Shown: piece by piece, positions 9,239 to 17,965 of the stretch | Position numbering within the stretch: position 1 is the first letter of the stretch | Layout: every line of letters starts with the position of its first letter | NCBI RefSeq assembly: GCF_002043095.1 | Contig: NZ_MVOC01000015.1 | Span: 16,170-80,169, forward strand | DNA from: Mycobacterium sp. AT1 | GTDB lineage: Bacteria; Actinomycetota; Actinomycetes; Mycobacteriales; Mycobacteriaceae | Length of the DNA stretch: 64,000 nt | Direction of reading: 5' to 3' | Notes under the pieces: generated by a model | The model's input: only the letters and a program-made list of their open reading frames with translations | Told to the model about the DNA's origin: nothing | Database searches by the model: none | Position numbers and translations under genes: made by a program

Positions 9239-10405
9239 ATGACCACCGCAATCAAAACCGTTAAGGTCGAGCAGAACCCGACCACCGCACACCTCACGGC
9301 CGAGGACATCGAGAACCTGGGCCGCGAGCTCGACGCCATCCGCGAACAGGTCATCGCCAGCCGCGGCGAACGCGACGCCGCCTACATCCGCAAGGTGATC
9401 GACGGTCAGCGCAAGCTCGAATTGGGCAGCCGCGCCGTCCTGCTGTTCTCGCTGTTCCCGCCCGCCTGGTTCGTCGGCACCGTCGGACTGTCGATCTCCA
9501 AGATCGTCGAGAACATGGAGATCGGCCACAACGTCATGCACGGCCAGTGGGACTGGATGCGCGACAGCAAGATTCACTCCACCACATGGGAGTGGGACAA
9601 CGCCTCACCCGCCGAGATGTGGAAGCACTCGCACAACGAGGTCCACCACACCTACACCAACGTGCGCGGCAAGGACCACGACCTCGGCTACGGCATCATG
9701 CGCGTCGACGAGAACCAGAAGTGGGTGCCCTTCTACCTCGCGCAGCCGCTGTGGAACTTCATCAACGCCTGCGTCTTCGAATACGGCATCGCGGCGTACG
9801 ACCTGCAGATCGGCAAGTACCTCAAGGGCCGCACCGACAAGGCGGAGTTCAAGGGCAAGGCCAAGCGGGTGCTCGCCAAGATCCGCAAGCAGGCCACCCG
9901 CGACTATCTGCTGCACCCGCTGCTGTCGGGCCCGTCGGCCCTGCCCACGCTGACCGCGAATCTGACGGCCAACCTCGTCCGCAACGTGTGGACGCACTCG
10001 GTGATCATGTGCGGGCACTTCCCCGAGGGCGTGCAGACCTTCGAGAAGAACTCCATCGACGGCGAGACCCGCGGCGAGTGGTATTTGCGCCAGATGCTCG
10101 GCTCGGCCAACATCTCCGGAAGTCGGTTGCTGCACTTCATGTCCGGCAACCTGTCGTTCCAGATCGAACATCACCTGTTCCCCGATCTGCCCAGCAATCG
10201 GTACCAGGAGATCGCGCCCAAGATCCAGGACGTGTTCGAGCGCTACGGCCTGACCTACACCACCGGTTCGCTGCCGCGCCAAGTTGGCTCGGCTTGGAAG
10301 ACGGTCTTCAAGCTGTCGCTGCCGAACGACTTCAAGGTCACCAACCTGTTGCGCCGTCGTCGGCCCACCGCCGCCGCCGAGCGCCCGGTGCTCAAGGCCG
10401 CCTAA
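9239..10405 (+). CDS. DesA3-like acyl-CoA desaturase, copy 1
   Basis: Membrane-bound di-iron fatty acyl desaturase of 388 residues. The three histidine clusters are visible: HNVMH (97-101), HSHNEVHH (130-137) and EHHLF (H311-H312). It should introduce a double bond, probably delta-9, into a long-chain acyl-CoA using electrons from the upstream reductase. A clear Shine-Dalgarno (TTAGGGAG) precedes the ATG. It is a paralogue of the desaturase at 18308-19543. It lacks that copy's longer C-terminal tail and has a distinct alanine-rich end. Confidence 0.92.
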   Translation: MTTAIKTVKVEQNPTTAHLTAEDIENLGRELDAIREQVIASRGERDAAYIRKVIDGQRKLELGSRAVLLFSLFPPAWFVGTVGLSISKIVENMEIGHNVMHGQWDWMRDSKIHSTTWEWDNASPAEMWKHSHNEVHHTYTNVRGKDHDLGYGIMRVDENQKWVPFYLAQPLWNFINACVFEYGIAAYDLQIGKYLKGRTDKAEFKGKAKRVLAKIRKQATRDYLLHPLLSGPSALPTLTANLTANLVRNVWTHSVIMCGHFPEGVQTFEKNSIDGETRGEWYLRQMLGSANISGSRLLHFMSGNLSFQIEHHLFPDLPSNRYQEIAPKIQDVFERYGLTYTTGSLPRQVGSAWKTVFKLSLPNDFKVTNLLRRRRPTAAAERPVLKAA

Positions 10406-10432
10406 CTCCCCTCCCCCCTCGCGATTTAAAGA

Positions 10433-10456
10433 AAGATTGTGACCACTCGCAATCTT
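10433..10456 (+). promoter_or_regulatory. Inverted repeat upstream of amidohydrolase operon
   Basis: AAGATTG (10433-10439) and CAATCTT (10450-10456) are perfect 7-bp arms with a 10-bp spacer. They lie 17 bp before the amidohydrolase ATG. The operon contains its own TetR gene, so this is the likely operator for that repressor (inference). Confidence 0.55.
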
Positions 10457-10472
10457 ATGTAGTGTGCGTCAC

Positions 10473-12257
10473 ATGCCCTATGACGTGATCGTGCGCAACG
10501 GCTCGTGGTTCGACGGCACGGGTGCCCCGCCGCAGGTGAAGACCCTCGGCATTCGTGGCGGCGTCGTCGTCTCGGTGTCCGACGAACCGCTCGACGAAAC
10601 GGGATGTCCCGACGTCGTCGACGCCGACGGCAAGTGGGTCGTCCCTGGCTTCGTCGACGTACACACCCACTACGACGCCGAGGTGCTCCTCGACCCGGGC
10701 CTACGCGAGTCCGTCCGCCACGGCGTGACGACCGTCCTGCTCGGCAACTGCTCACTGTCTGCGGTGTACGCGAACAACGAGGACGCCGCCGACCTCTTCA
10801 GCCGGGTCGAGGCCGTGCCGCGCGAGTTCGTCCTCGGCGCGCTGAACGACAAGAAGACCTGGACGACCGCCGCCGAGTACGTGGCCGCCCTCGACGCCCT
10901 GCCGCTGGGCCCCAATGTCAGCTCCCTGCTTGGCCATTCGGACCTGCGCACCTCCGTGCTCGGCCTCGACCGCGCCACCGACGACGCCACGCGGCCGACG
11001 CCCGCGGAGCTCGACGCCATGACCACCAAGCTCGCCGAGGCGCTCGACGCCGGCCTACTCGGCATGTCCGGCATGGATTCGGCGATCGACAAGCTCGACG
11101 GCGACCGCTACCGGTCCCGCGGGCTGCCGTCGACCTTCGCGACCTGGCGGGAACGCCGCGCACTCATCGCCGTACTTCGCAAGCGGCACAGAATGTTACA
11201 GAGCGCACCCGACGTGGCCCGCCCGTGGACGGCGCTGCTGTTCTTCCTGTCCAGCAGCCGGATGTTCGGCCGTCGCCACGGGGTGCGGATGAGCCTGCTG
11301 GTCTCCGCGGACTCCAAGGCCGCGCCAGGGGCGGTCAGCGTGTTCGGCCCTGGCACCCGACTGCTCAACCGGGTACTGGGCGCCAGCGTCCGCTTCCAGC
11401 ACCTTCCCGTCCCGTTCGAGCTGTACTCCGACGGCATCGACCTGCCGGTGTTCGAGGAGTTCGGCGCCGGTACCGCGGCGCTGCACCTACGCGATCAGCT
11501 GCAGCGAAACGAACTGCTCGCCGACGCCGAGTACCGCCGCGAGTTCCGGCGCGAGTTCGACCGCCGCAAGCTCGGACCGACGCTGTGGCATCGCGACTTC
11601 CACGACGCGGTCATCGTCGAATGCCCCGACGAGACGTTGATCGGCAAGAGCTTCGGACGGATCGCCGACGAGCGTGGACTTCATCCGTTGGACGCCTTCC
11701 TCGACGTGCTCGTCGACAACGGCGAGCGCAACGTCCGCTGGACAACCACCGTCGCCAACCACCGCCAGCGCCAACTCGACAAGCTCGCCACCGAGCCGAC
11801 GGTCCACATGGGCTTCTCCGACGCCGGCGCACACCTTCGCAACATGGCCTTCTACAACTACGCGCTCCGACTGCTCAAGCGCGCGCTGGTCGCCGAGCGG
11901 GCGGGCCGGCCCTTCATGACGGTCGAATACGCGGTGCACCGCCTGACCGCGGAGGTCGCCGACTGGTTCGGCGTCGATGCAGGCCGGCTGCGCGAGGGCG
12001 ACGCCGCCAACTTCGTCGTCATCGATCCGGCCGGTCTCGACGACGCGGTCGACGGTTATCACGAAGCGCCGGTGTCGTTCTACGGCGGACTGAGCCGCAT
12101 GGTCAACCGCAACGACGCCGCCGTGGTGGTCACGGCCGTCAACGGCGAAATCGTCTACCGCAACGGCGAATTCCGGCCCGGCTACGGCGTCACCGGCAAG
12201 TCCGGTCGCTTCCTGCGCGCGGCGGAGACGTCCCGTCCCACCGCCGTGCGCGCCTGA
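10473..12257 (+). CDS. N-acyl-D-amino-acid deacylase-like amidohydrolase
   Basis: 594-residue amidohydrolase-3 family protein, resembling D-aminoacylases and related metal-dependent hydrolases. The metal-binding HxH is at H64/H66 (VDVHTHYDAEV). Later blocks typical of the family are LLGHSDLR and HMGFSDAGAHLRNM near the C-terminal third. It should hydrolyse an amide or acyl-amino bond in the cytosol; the exact substrate is not readable. The ATG at 10473 is preferred over GTG 10464. The stop overlaps the TetR start (TGATG), so translation is coupled. Confidence 0.85.
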   Translation: MPYDVIVRNGSWFDGTGAPPQVKTLGIRGGVVVSVSDEPLDETGCPDVVDADGKWVVPGFVDVHTHYDAEVLLDPGLRESVRHGVTTVLLGNCSLSAVYANNEDAADLFSRVEAVPREFVLGALNDKKTWTTAAEYVAALDALPLGPNVSSLLGHSDLRTSVLGLDRATDDATRPTPAELDAMTTKLAEALDAGLLGMSGMDSAIDKLDGDRYRSRGLPSTFATWRERRALIAVLRKRHRMLQSAPDVARPWTALLFFLSSSRMFGRRHGVRMSLLVSADSKAAPGAVSVFGPGTRLLNRVLGASVRFQHLPVPFELYSDGIDLPVFEEFGAGTAALHLRDQLQRNELLADAEYRREFRREFDRRKLGPTLWHRDFHDAVIVECPDETLIGKSFGRIADERGLHPLDAFLDVLVDNGERNVRWTTTVANHRQRQLDKLATEPTVHMGFSDAGAHLRNMAFYNYALRLLKRALVAERAGRPFMTVEYAVHRLTAEVADWFGVDAGRLREGDAANFVVIDPAGLDDAVDGYHEAPVSFYGGLSRMVNRNDAAVVVTAVNGEIVYRNGEFRPGYGVTGKSGRFLRAAETSRPTAVRA

Positions 12258-12859
12258 TGTCGAGGACTCAACGGGAACGCCGCGAGGAGACCGTCGCTCG
12301 GCTGCTCGACGCGAGTATCGCCAAGATCGTCGACGTCGGCTACGCCAGGGCGTCGGCGGCGGTCATCACCAAGCGGGCCGGACTGTCGGGCGGGGCGCTG
12401 TTTCGCCACTTCGACACCATGGGCGACTTCATGGCCGCCACGGCCCGGGAGGTGATGCGCCGCCAGCTCGACCTGTTCGGCAAGAAGATCGCCGAGATCC
12501 CGACGGCCCAACCCGCTCTCGAGGGGGTGCTGCACGCGATGCGCGACGTCACCCGCAACGACACCAACGTGGTGATGTACGAGCTGCTGATTGCGGCACG
12601 CACCGACGAAAAGCTCAGGGGCACACTGCAGGAAGTCCTGAAGGAGTACAGCTCGCGAATCTTCGACACCGCTCACACCCTTCCCATGGCCGACCAGTAT
12701 CCCGACGGGGCGGTCGCGGCCATCGCCGCCCTGCTGACCAACTCCTTCGACGGCGCGGCCATCATTCACCACGTCCTTCCCCAGCCCGAGATCGAGGCGG
12801 GGCGCATCCCGCTGCTGCTCTCGCTGCTCGCCCCCGGCGAATCGAGTACCGATGACTGA
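12257..12859 (+). CDS. TetR-family transcriptional regulator
   Basis: 200-residue TetR-type repressor. The N-terminal HTH (about residues 10-55) includes ASAAVITKRAGLSGGALFRHFDTMGDFM, matching the family recognition helix. The C-terminal ligand domain is unassigned. The start ATG shares its A with the amidohydrolase TGA, and the end overlaps the next gene by 8 nt. It therefore sits inside the operon it probably controls, with 10433-10456 as the candidate operator. Confidence 0.9.
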   Translation: MSRTQRERREETVARLLDASIAKIVDVGYARASAAVITKRAGLSGGALFRHFDTMGDFMAATAREVMRRQLDLFGKKIAEIPTAQPALEGVLHAMRDVTRNDTNVVMYELLIAARTDEKLRGTLQEVLKEYSSRIFDTAHTLPMADQYPDGAVAAIAALLTNSFDGAAIIHHVLPQPEIEAGRIPLLLSLLAPGESSTDD

Positions 12860-13679
12860 ACGAGTTCACGAGTTCGCCAACGACGGCCTCACCTTCGCCG
12901 TCACCGACGAAGGACCGGTCGACGGTGACGTCGTCGTCCTGCTGCACGGGTTTCCGCAGACGTCCAGATCGTGGGGCGCGGTATGCGAGCGACTGCACGC
13001 CAGCGGATACCGGACGTTGACGTTCGACCAGCGCGGCTACGCGCCCACCGCCCGGCCGCGGGGCCGTCGCGCCTACCGGATGAGCCGGCTGGTCTCCGAC
13101 GTGGCGGCCCTCGCCGAGGCGACGGGCGGCCCGGTGCACCTGGTCGGCCACGACTGGGGTGCGGGCGTGGCGTGGTCGACGGCCGCCGGTCGGCCTGACG
13201 TGGTCCGGACTCTGACGGCGGTCTCGGTGCCGCATCCGAGGGCATTCCTCGGCTCGATGCTCATCAGCAGTCAGATCCTGCGCTCGTACTACATCGGGCT
13301 GTTCCAGCTTCCATGGTTACCGGAGTGGATGTTTCGTCAGCCACGGCTCATCGACCGGATGCTCGGCAAGACCGGGATGACGTCGGAACAGATTGCCACG
13401 GTGCACACCGAGATCGTCGACTCCGGGTCGTTGCAGTCCGCCGTCAACTGGTATCGCGCGTTGCCATTCGCGAGCCCGAGGTACCTAGGGAAGGTCGCCG
13501 CGCCGACGACGTACGTGTGGAGTGCCGGCGACACGGCGCTAGGCAGGCGCGGCGCCGTGATGTGCGCGCGCAACGTGTCGGGCCCCTACCGCTTCGAGAT
13601 CACCGACGGTTCGCATTGGCTTCCCGAGGAGCAACCGGACCTGCTGCACGACCTGATCGTCGACCGCGTCGCCGGTTGA
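12852..13679 (+). CDS. Epoxide hydrolase-like alpha/beta hydrolase
   Basis: 275-residue alpha/beta hydrolase. The oxyanion motif HGFPQ is at 32-36. The nucleophile motif GHDWGA has aspartate D101, as in epoxide hydrolases and haloalkane dehalogenases. The C-terminal catalytic histidine is probably in GSHWLPEE. An epoxide or halide substrate is likely but untested. It is the third gene of the amidohydrolase-TetR operon (8-nt overlap), so it may act in the same degradation route. Confidence 0.87.
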   Translation: MTERVHEFANDGLTFAVTDEGPVDGDVVVLLHGFPQTSRSWGAVCERLHASGYRTLTFDQRGYAPTARPRGRRAYRMSRLVSDVAALAEATGGPVHLVGHDWGAGVAWSTAAGRPDVVRTLTAVSVPHPRAFLGSMLISSQILRSYYIGLFQLPWLPEWMFRQPRLIDRMLGKTGMTSEQIATVHTEIVDSGSLQSAVNWYRALPFASPRYLGKVAAPTTYVWSAGDTALGRRGAVMCARNVSGPYRFEITDGSHWLPEEQPDLLHDLIVDRVAG

Positions 13680-13702
13680 GGGGCACCCGTCGCATGTAAA
13701 GC

Positions 13703-13731
13703 CCGTGTTACGTCCGTGTTGCGGATAGAGT
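13703..13731 (+). promoter_or_regulatory. Tandem 11-bp direct repeats and -10 box
   Basis: CCGTGTTACG (13703-13712) is followed one helical turn later by CCGTGTTGCG (13714-13723). A TAGAGT -10-like box (13726-13731) places transcription start at the ATG 13738, which suggests a leaderless mRNA. The repeats look like a binding site for a regulator with tandem recognition. Confidence 0.4.
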
Positions 13732-13737
13732 GTGTAC

Positions 13738-14097
13738 ATGGACGACAGGTCGGTGTTCTTTGAGGTCGAGGCGCTGCGCGCAGACAAGACGCGGGCGGTT
13801 CTCTCGCCCGAGTCCCTCGAGGTTCACGTTCGGGTGGTCGACCACCTCGCCCACACCACCGGCGCGAGCTACGTCTCCGACGAAATCCTCGACACCCTGG
13901 TCCACGGCCGGGTCAGCACCATCGCCGCGATCGAGCTGACCCTGACCGGGTGGTGGCGCCGACTGGACGGTGGCTACGTGATCGTCGACCAAGAACTGAT
14001 CGACGCGTTGTCCCACACTCCGACACGGCGGCGGTTCGGTGCCGCATGCCGGCGGTTGTGGCGATTCCTCAACAGCGAGTCGGTCATCCCGCTGTAG
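13738..14097 (+). CDS. Conserved hypothetical protein
   Basis: 119-residue soluble protein of unknown function. It has no signal peptide and no motif I recognise. The second half is arginine-rich (TPTRRRFGAACRRLWRFLN). An upstream GTG at 13732 is also possible, but ATG 13738 coincides with the predicted transcription start. It is a single gene with its own promoter-like region. Confidence 0.6.
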   Translation: MDDRSVFFEVEALRADKTRAVLSPESLEVHVRVVDHLAHTTGASYVSDEILDTLVHGRVSTIAAIELTLTGWWRRLDGGYVIVDQELIDALSHTPTRRRFGAACRRLWRFLNSESVIPL

Positions 14098-14111
14098 CCC
14101 CGTCACGGGGC
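14097..14111. terminator. Compact convergent terminator hairpin
   Basis: GCCCCG (14097-14102) and CGGGGC (14106-14111) form a 6-bp all-GC stem around a 3-base loop. The loop is the minus-strand stop codon of the monooxygenase (14103-14105). The stem starts on the last base of the plus-strand TAG. Confidence 0.5.
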
Positions 14112-15413
14112 ACTGGGCCTCGACAACCCCAGATGCCCGCGCAGCGTGCTGCCGGCGTACTCGGTGCGAAACCGGTTGCAGCGCTGCAAAATCGGTATGA
14201 CGTGGTCGACGAACGCCGTCAACTCGTGCGGAAGCGTCGACCCCATGATGGTGAAGCCGTCGACTGCCCCGGCGTCCTGCCACGTGGCGATGTAGCCGGC
14301 AAGTTGCTCGGGGGTACCGACGAAGTGCGTGTGCCCGGCGCCGCCCCTGACCTCTTGGGCCACCTCCCGCAACGGCGCATCGGGACGGGCGCGGGCCGCA
14401 GCGAAGAGCTGGTCGGTCCGGGTGGACGGCGACGGCACCTCCCACAGCGACGCGGGGAGCGGGGCGTCGGGATCGAACCCGTCGGGGTCCAATCCGGCCG
14501 TGTAAAGCGCGTTCTGCCAACGAAACTCGCTGCTGGCCAGGTCCTCCAACCGTTGAGCCCGGGACCGGGCCTCCGCTTCGGTACCGCCGAGAGTCACCAT
14601 CAGGGCGGGCAGCACCAGCACCTGGTCGGGATCACGACCGATGGCGGCGGTCTGCGCGTGCAAATCAGCGCGGAACGCCACCGCCGCCTCCAGCGAGGGT
14701 GGTCCGGAGAACGCCATCTCGGCGTGCCGGGCGGCCAACCGAACCCCGGCCCCCGATTGCCCGGCCAGGACCAGGACGGGGCGCCCCTGCGGCGAGCGGG
14801 GAAACGGCTGGACTCCCTCGACGTCGTAGAAGCGCCCGTGAAAGCGGGGCGCGCGCAGTTTGCTGCGGTCGGCCCAGACACCCCCGTCGCGGTCGCCGAC
14901 GATCGCGTCGTCGGCCCAGCTGTCCCACAGCCGGGTGGCCACCTCGACGAACTCGTCGGCACGCGCATACCGGTCGGCGTGATCGGGATGGCTGCGTTCC
15001 CCAAAGTTGGCCGCGGCCAAGGGCGTCACGGTCGTGACGATGTTCCAGCCGGCGCGGCCACCACTGAGGTGGTCCAGCGTGGCAAACCGGCGAGCCAGCT
15101 CGTACGGCTCGTTGTAGGTCGTCGAACCCGTGCCGATCAGCCCGATGTGCTCGGTGCTCGCGGCCAGGGCCGACAACACCGCGATCGGGTCGAACTGAAC
15201 CTGCGGAAGGTGCGTGGCGCGGTAGTCGGCGATCGCGATGTTGTCGGCAAGGAAGATCGAGTCCAGCAACCCACGCTCGGCGGTGCGGGCGATGTCGGCG
15301 TAATACGGCAACCCCAGCACGTTCCTGACGTCGTCGTCGGCGAGACGCCAGGCAGATTCGTGGTACCCGTTGGGCCAGACGAAGGCGTTGAAGTGCAGCG
15401 GTCGTAAGCTCAT
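14103..15413 (-). CDS. LLM-class flavin-dependent monooxygenase (NtaA/DszA type)
   Basis: 436-residue bacterial-luciferase-like monooxygenase of the NtaA/SnaA/DszA group, which uses FMNH2 supplied by a separate reductase. Family blocks are visible: HFNAFVWPNGYHESAW at the start, GTGSTTYNEPYELARRFATLD (about 94-114), GRAGWNIVTT, and RSPQGRPVLVLAGQSGAG. Such enzymes oxidise organosulfur or chelating xenobiotics; the substrate here is unknown. No flavin reductase is adjacent. Confidence 0.9.
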   Translation of the reverse strand: MSLRPLHFNAFVWPNGYHESAWRLADDDVRNVLGLPYYADIARTAERGLLDSIFLADNIAIADYRATHLPQVQFDPIAVLSALAASTEHIGLIGTGSTTYNEPYELARRFATLDHLSGGRAGWNIVTTVTPLAAANFGERSHPDHADRYARADEFVEVATRLWDSWADDAIVGDRDGGVWADRSKLRAPRFHGRFYDVEGVQPFPRSPQGRPVLVLAGQSGAGVRLAARHAEMAFSGPPSLEAAVAFRADLHAQTAAIGRDPDQVLVLPALMVTLGGTEAEARSRAQRLEDLASSEFRWQNALYTAGLDPDGFDPDAPLPASLWEVPSPSTRTDQLFAAARARPDAPLREVAQEVRGGAGHTHFVGTPEQLAGYIATWQDAGAVDGFTIMGSTLPHELTAFVDHVIPILQRCNRFRTEYAGSTLRGHLGLSRPSAP

Positions 15414-15425
15414 CGAGCCATGACG

Positions 15426-15815
15426 CTAGGCGAATGCCGCGCCTGAGGGCAAGCTCGCCGGTTGATCGATTCGCTTGCCCAGCAGCGCAATCCACGCTTG
15501 CAGACCGTCGATTGCGCCACGCGATGCGCCCGCCGCAACGCCCTGTCGCGCCTCCAACAGCTCGACCACGCGTCTACACCTGTCGAGCTCGGCGGCCAGC
15601 TCGACATCGGGGACCGACGCCAGCCGATCCTCCGGCCAGCGACCGTAGAAGGCCGCCGACTGGTTCAACAGCACGACGAGCTCGGGAGTGGATCTGCGGA
15701 GTAGCCGTCGACCCGTCCGCATCGCGACGCCTGCGGCGAGAACCGTCAAGATCGACGCGACCGTGAACACCCAGCCGCCAGCCCCGACCCCACTCATCGG
15801 TACCGACGGTTGCAT
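15426..15815 (-). CDS. Hypothetical membrane-anchored protein
   Basis: 129-residue protein with one N-terminal transmembrane segment (about residues 10-32), a short basic linker (TGRRLLRRS) and a helical, charged domain with a possible coiled coil (VELAAELDRCRRVVELLEA). No known domain is recognised. It lies 12 bp upstream of the monooxygenase on the same strand. An internal ATG 18 bp downstream is an alternative start. Confidence 0.55.
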   Translation of the reverse strand: MQPSVPMSGVGAGGWVFTVASILTVLAAGVAMRTGRRLLRRSTPELVVLLNQSAAFYGRWPEDRLASVPDVELAAELDRCRRVVELLEARQGVAAGASRGAIDGLQAWIALLGKRIDQPASLPSGAAFA

Positions 15816-15916
15816 AGTCGAAGTTTACTGCCATACGCCGACGTCGCACGGTCTTTCTCGCGATCAAATCGGCAGGCGGATTCGGCGGCGAACGGCGGAG
15901 AGGGTAGAAATCAACC

Positions 15917-17074
15917 ATGCTGAGAACCGTCTACGACGACGACCACGAAGCCTTCCGGAAGACCATCAGGGACTTCATCGAATCCGAGGTCGTGCCGGTG
16001 TACGACGACTGGTGCGCCGAAGGCATCGTGCCCCGTGAGTTCTACAACAAGCTTGGCGAGCTCGGCGTCTTCGGCATCGAGGTGGCAGAGGAGTACGGCG
16101 GGGCGGGCATCGAGTCCTACAAGTTCCAGGCCGTCCTTTCCGAGGAGACCAACCGCGCCGCGGTGGCGTTTGGAGCCTCCGGCGCACACGTCACCCTGTG
16201 CCTTCCCTATCTCCAGGCCTACGCCACCGAGGAACAGAAGCAACGCTGGCTACCCGGATTCGTCAGCGGCGACCTCATGTTCGCCATCGCGATGACCGAG
16301 CCGGGAACGGGATCCGACCTTGCTGGCATGCGCACCACCGCCAAGCTGACCGACGACGGCAAGCACTACGTGCTCAACGGCGCCAAGACGTTCATCACCG
16401 GTGGTGTGCACGCCGACCGCATGATCGTGGCGGCGCGCACCGCACCGCCGCGCGAGGACGACCGCCGTCACGGCCTGTCCCTGCTGATCGTCGACACGAC
16501 GCTTCCCGGCTATTCGGTGGGTCGCAAACTCGACAAGCTCGGGTTGAAGGTGTCCGACACCGCCGAACTGAACTTCACCGACGTCATGGTGCCGGTCGAG
16601 GATTTGCTCGGCGAGGAGAACCGCGGCTTCTCCTACCTCGGCAACAATCTGCCGAGGGAGCGGCTCGGAATCGCAGTCAACGCCTATGCCCAGGCGAAGG
16701 CCGCGGTGCAGTTCGCCAAGAAGTACACCCAGGACCGCACGGTGTTCAACCAGCCGGTCGCCAGCTTTCAGAACACCAAGTTCGAACTGGCCGCGTGCCA
16801 GGCCGACGTCGACGCGAGCGAGGCCGTGGTCGACCGCGCGCTCGAGGCCATCGACAGGGACGAGCTGACCGCCGCCGACGCCGCTTCCGCCAAGCTGTTC
16901 TGCACCGAGATCGCATCCCGAGTGATCGACCGCTGCCTCCAATTGCACGGCGGCTACGGCTATATCACCGAATACCCCGTCGCCCGGCTGTACGCCGACA
17001 GCCGGGTCAACCGCATCTACGGCGGCACCAGCGAAGTGATGAAGTTGATCATCGCCAAGAACATGGGACTCTGA
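15917..17074 (+). CDS. Acyl-CoA dehydrogenase (FadE type)
   Basis: FAD-dependent acyl-CoA dehydrogenase, 385 residues. It carries the FAD-binding signatures AMTEPGTGSDLAGM (about 124-137) and QLHGGYGYITEYPVARLYAD. The C-terminal motif reads YGGTSEV instead of YEGT, so the catalytic base is not at the MCAD position. The glutamate E248 in LPRERLGIA matches the alternative position used by LCAD and isovaleryl-type enzymes. It catalyses the first oxidation of an acyl-CoA. The SDR gene follows after 1 bp, so both belong to one degradation pathway. Confidence 0.92.
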   Translation: MLRTVYDDDHEAFRKTIRDFIESEVVPVYDDWCAEGIVPREFYNKLGELGVFGIEVAEEYGGAGIESYKFQAVLSEETNRAAVAFGASGAHVTLCLPYLQAYATEEQKQRWLPGFVSGDLMFAIAMTEPGTGSDLAGMRTTAKLTDDGKHYVLNGAKTFITGGVHADRMIVAARTAPPREDDRRHGLSLLIVDTTLPGYSVGRKLDKLGLKVSDTAELNFTDVMVPVEDLLGEENRGFSYLGNNLPRERLGIAVNAYAQAKAAVQFAKKYTQDRTVFNQPVASFQNTKFELAACQADVDASEAVVDRALEAIDRDELTAADAASAKLFCTEIASRVIDRCLQLHGGYGYITEYPVARLYADSRVNRIYGGTSEVMKLIIAKNMGL

Positions 17075-17075
17075 C

Positions 17076-17837
17076 GTGAATCTGATGGAGATGTTCAGCC
17101 TCGAAGGCAAGGTCGCCATCGTCACCGGCGCATCGTCGGGGCTCGGGGTGGCCTTCGCGCAGGCGTGCGCCCAGGCCGGGGCCGACGTGGTGCTGGCCGC
17201 CAGGCGTACCGAAAAGCTGGGCGCCACAGCCGACTTGGTGACGGCGGCGGGCAGGCGGGCGATGGCGGTTCAGACCGACGTCACCGATCCAGAGCAATGC
17301 CAGGCGATGGTCGACCGTGCCATGGCCGAGTTCGGCCGAGTCGACGTGTTGGTGAACAATGCGGGTATCGGCACGGCGGTACCCGCCACCCGCGAGACAC
17401 CCGAGGAGTTCCGCGCCGTCGTCGACGTCAACCTGCACGGCTCGTACTGGGCGGCTCAGGCCTGCGGCAGGGTCATGGAGCCGGGCAGTTCGATCGTCAA
17501 CATCTCCAGCATCCTCGGGCTGACGACCGCCGGTCTCCCGCAGGCCGCCTACAGTGCGAGCAAGGCGGCAATCGTGGGTTTGACGCGAGATCTGGCTCAG
17601 CAGTGGGGATCTCGCAAGGGCATCCGGGTCAACGCCATTGCGCCGGGTTTCTTCAAGTCGGAGATGACCGACGAGTACAAGCCCGGCTATCTCGAGTCGT
17701 TGAGCGCCAGGTTCGTGCTGCCGCGGATGGGCGACCCCGCGGAGCTGGCCGCGACGCTGGTCTGGTTGGCGTCACCGGCCGCGGGTTACGTCACCGGGCA
17801 AACGATCGTCGTCGACGGCGGAGTCACCATCACCTAG
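17076..17837 (+). CDS. Short-chain dehydrogenase/reductase
   Basis: Classical SDR of 253 residues. It has the cofactor loop TGASSGLG (18-25), NNAG (about 91-94), the catalytic serine in NISS and the YSASK block (Tyr/Lys), and ends in the typical VDGGVTIT. Likely a hydroxyacyl-CoA or alcohol dehydrogenase paired with the upstream FadE. GTG 17076 follows that gene's stop by 1 bp; ATG 17085 is an alternative. Confidence 0.9.
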   Translation: MNLMEMFSLEGKVAIVTGASSGLGVAFAQACAQAGADVVLAARRTEKLGATADLVTAAGRRAMAVQTDVTDPEQCQAMVDRAMAEFGRVDVLVNNAGIGTAVPATRETPEEFRAVVDVNLHGSYWAAQACGRVMEPGSSIVNISSILGLTTAGLPQAAYSASKAAIVGLTRDLAQQWGSRKGIRVNAIAPGFFKSEMTDEYKPGYLESLSARFVLPRMGDPAELAATLVWLASPAAGYVTGQTIVVDGGVTIT

Positions 17838-17851
17838 CGGCGGGATTACCT

Positions 17852-17882
17852 CCCTAGGGGTGTAGTGAAGTAGCCCTAGGGG
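17852..17882 (+). promoter_or_regulatory. Twin CCCTAGGG palindromes
   Basis: Two perfect CCCTAGGG palindromes (17852-17859 and 17874-17881), each followed by G, lie 22 bp apart centre to centre, about two helical turns. They are upstream of the stress membrane protein gene. The spacing suggests cooperative binding of a dimeric regulator; I do not recognise which one. Confidence 0.45.
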
Positions 17883-17965
17883 GAGTGAACTGGTGTCAGC
17901 GTCGAGCAATCGCCCGACCTCCCGGTAACGGGCGCCGCAGGGCGCCAATCGGAAAGGCTCACACC

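Noticed and set aside
10505..12256. Long extension upstream of the TetR start in the same frame
   Set aside because: Arginine-rich read-through of the amidohydrolase gene; the TetR N-terminus begins at ATG 12257.
14103..14520. Plus-strand frame from 13950 through the monooxygenase gene
   Set aside because: Antisense shadow; the minus-strand protein has strong NtaA/DszA motifs.
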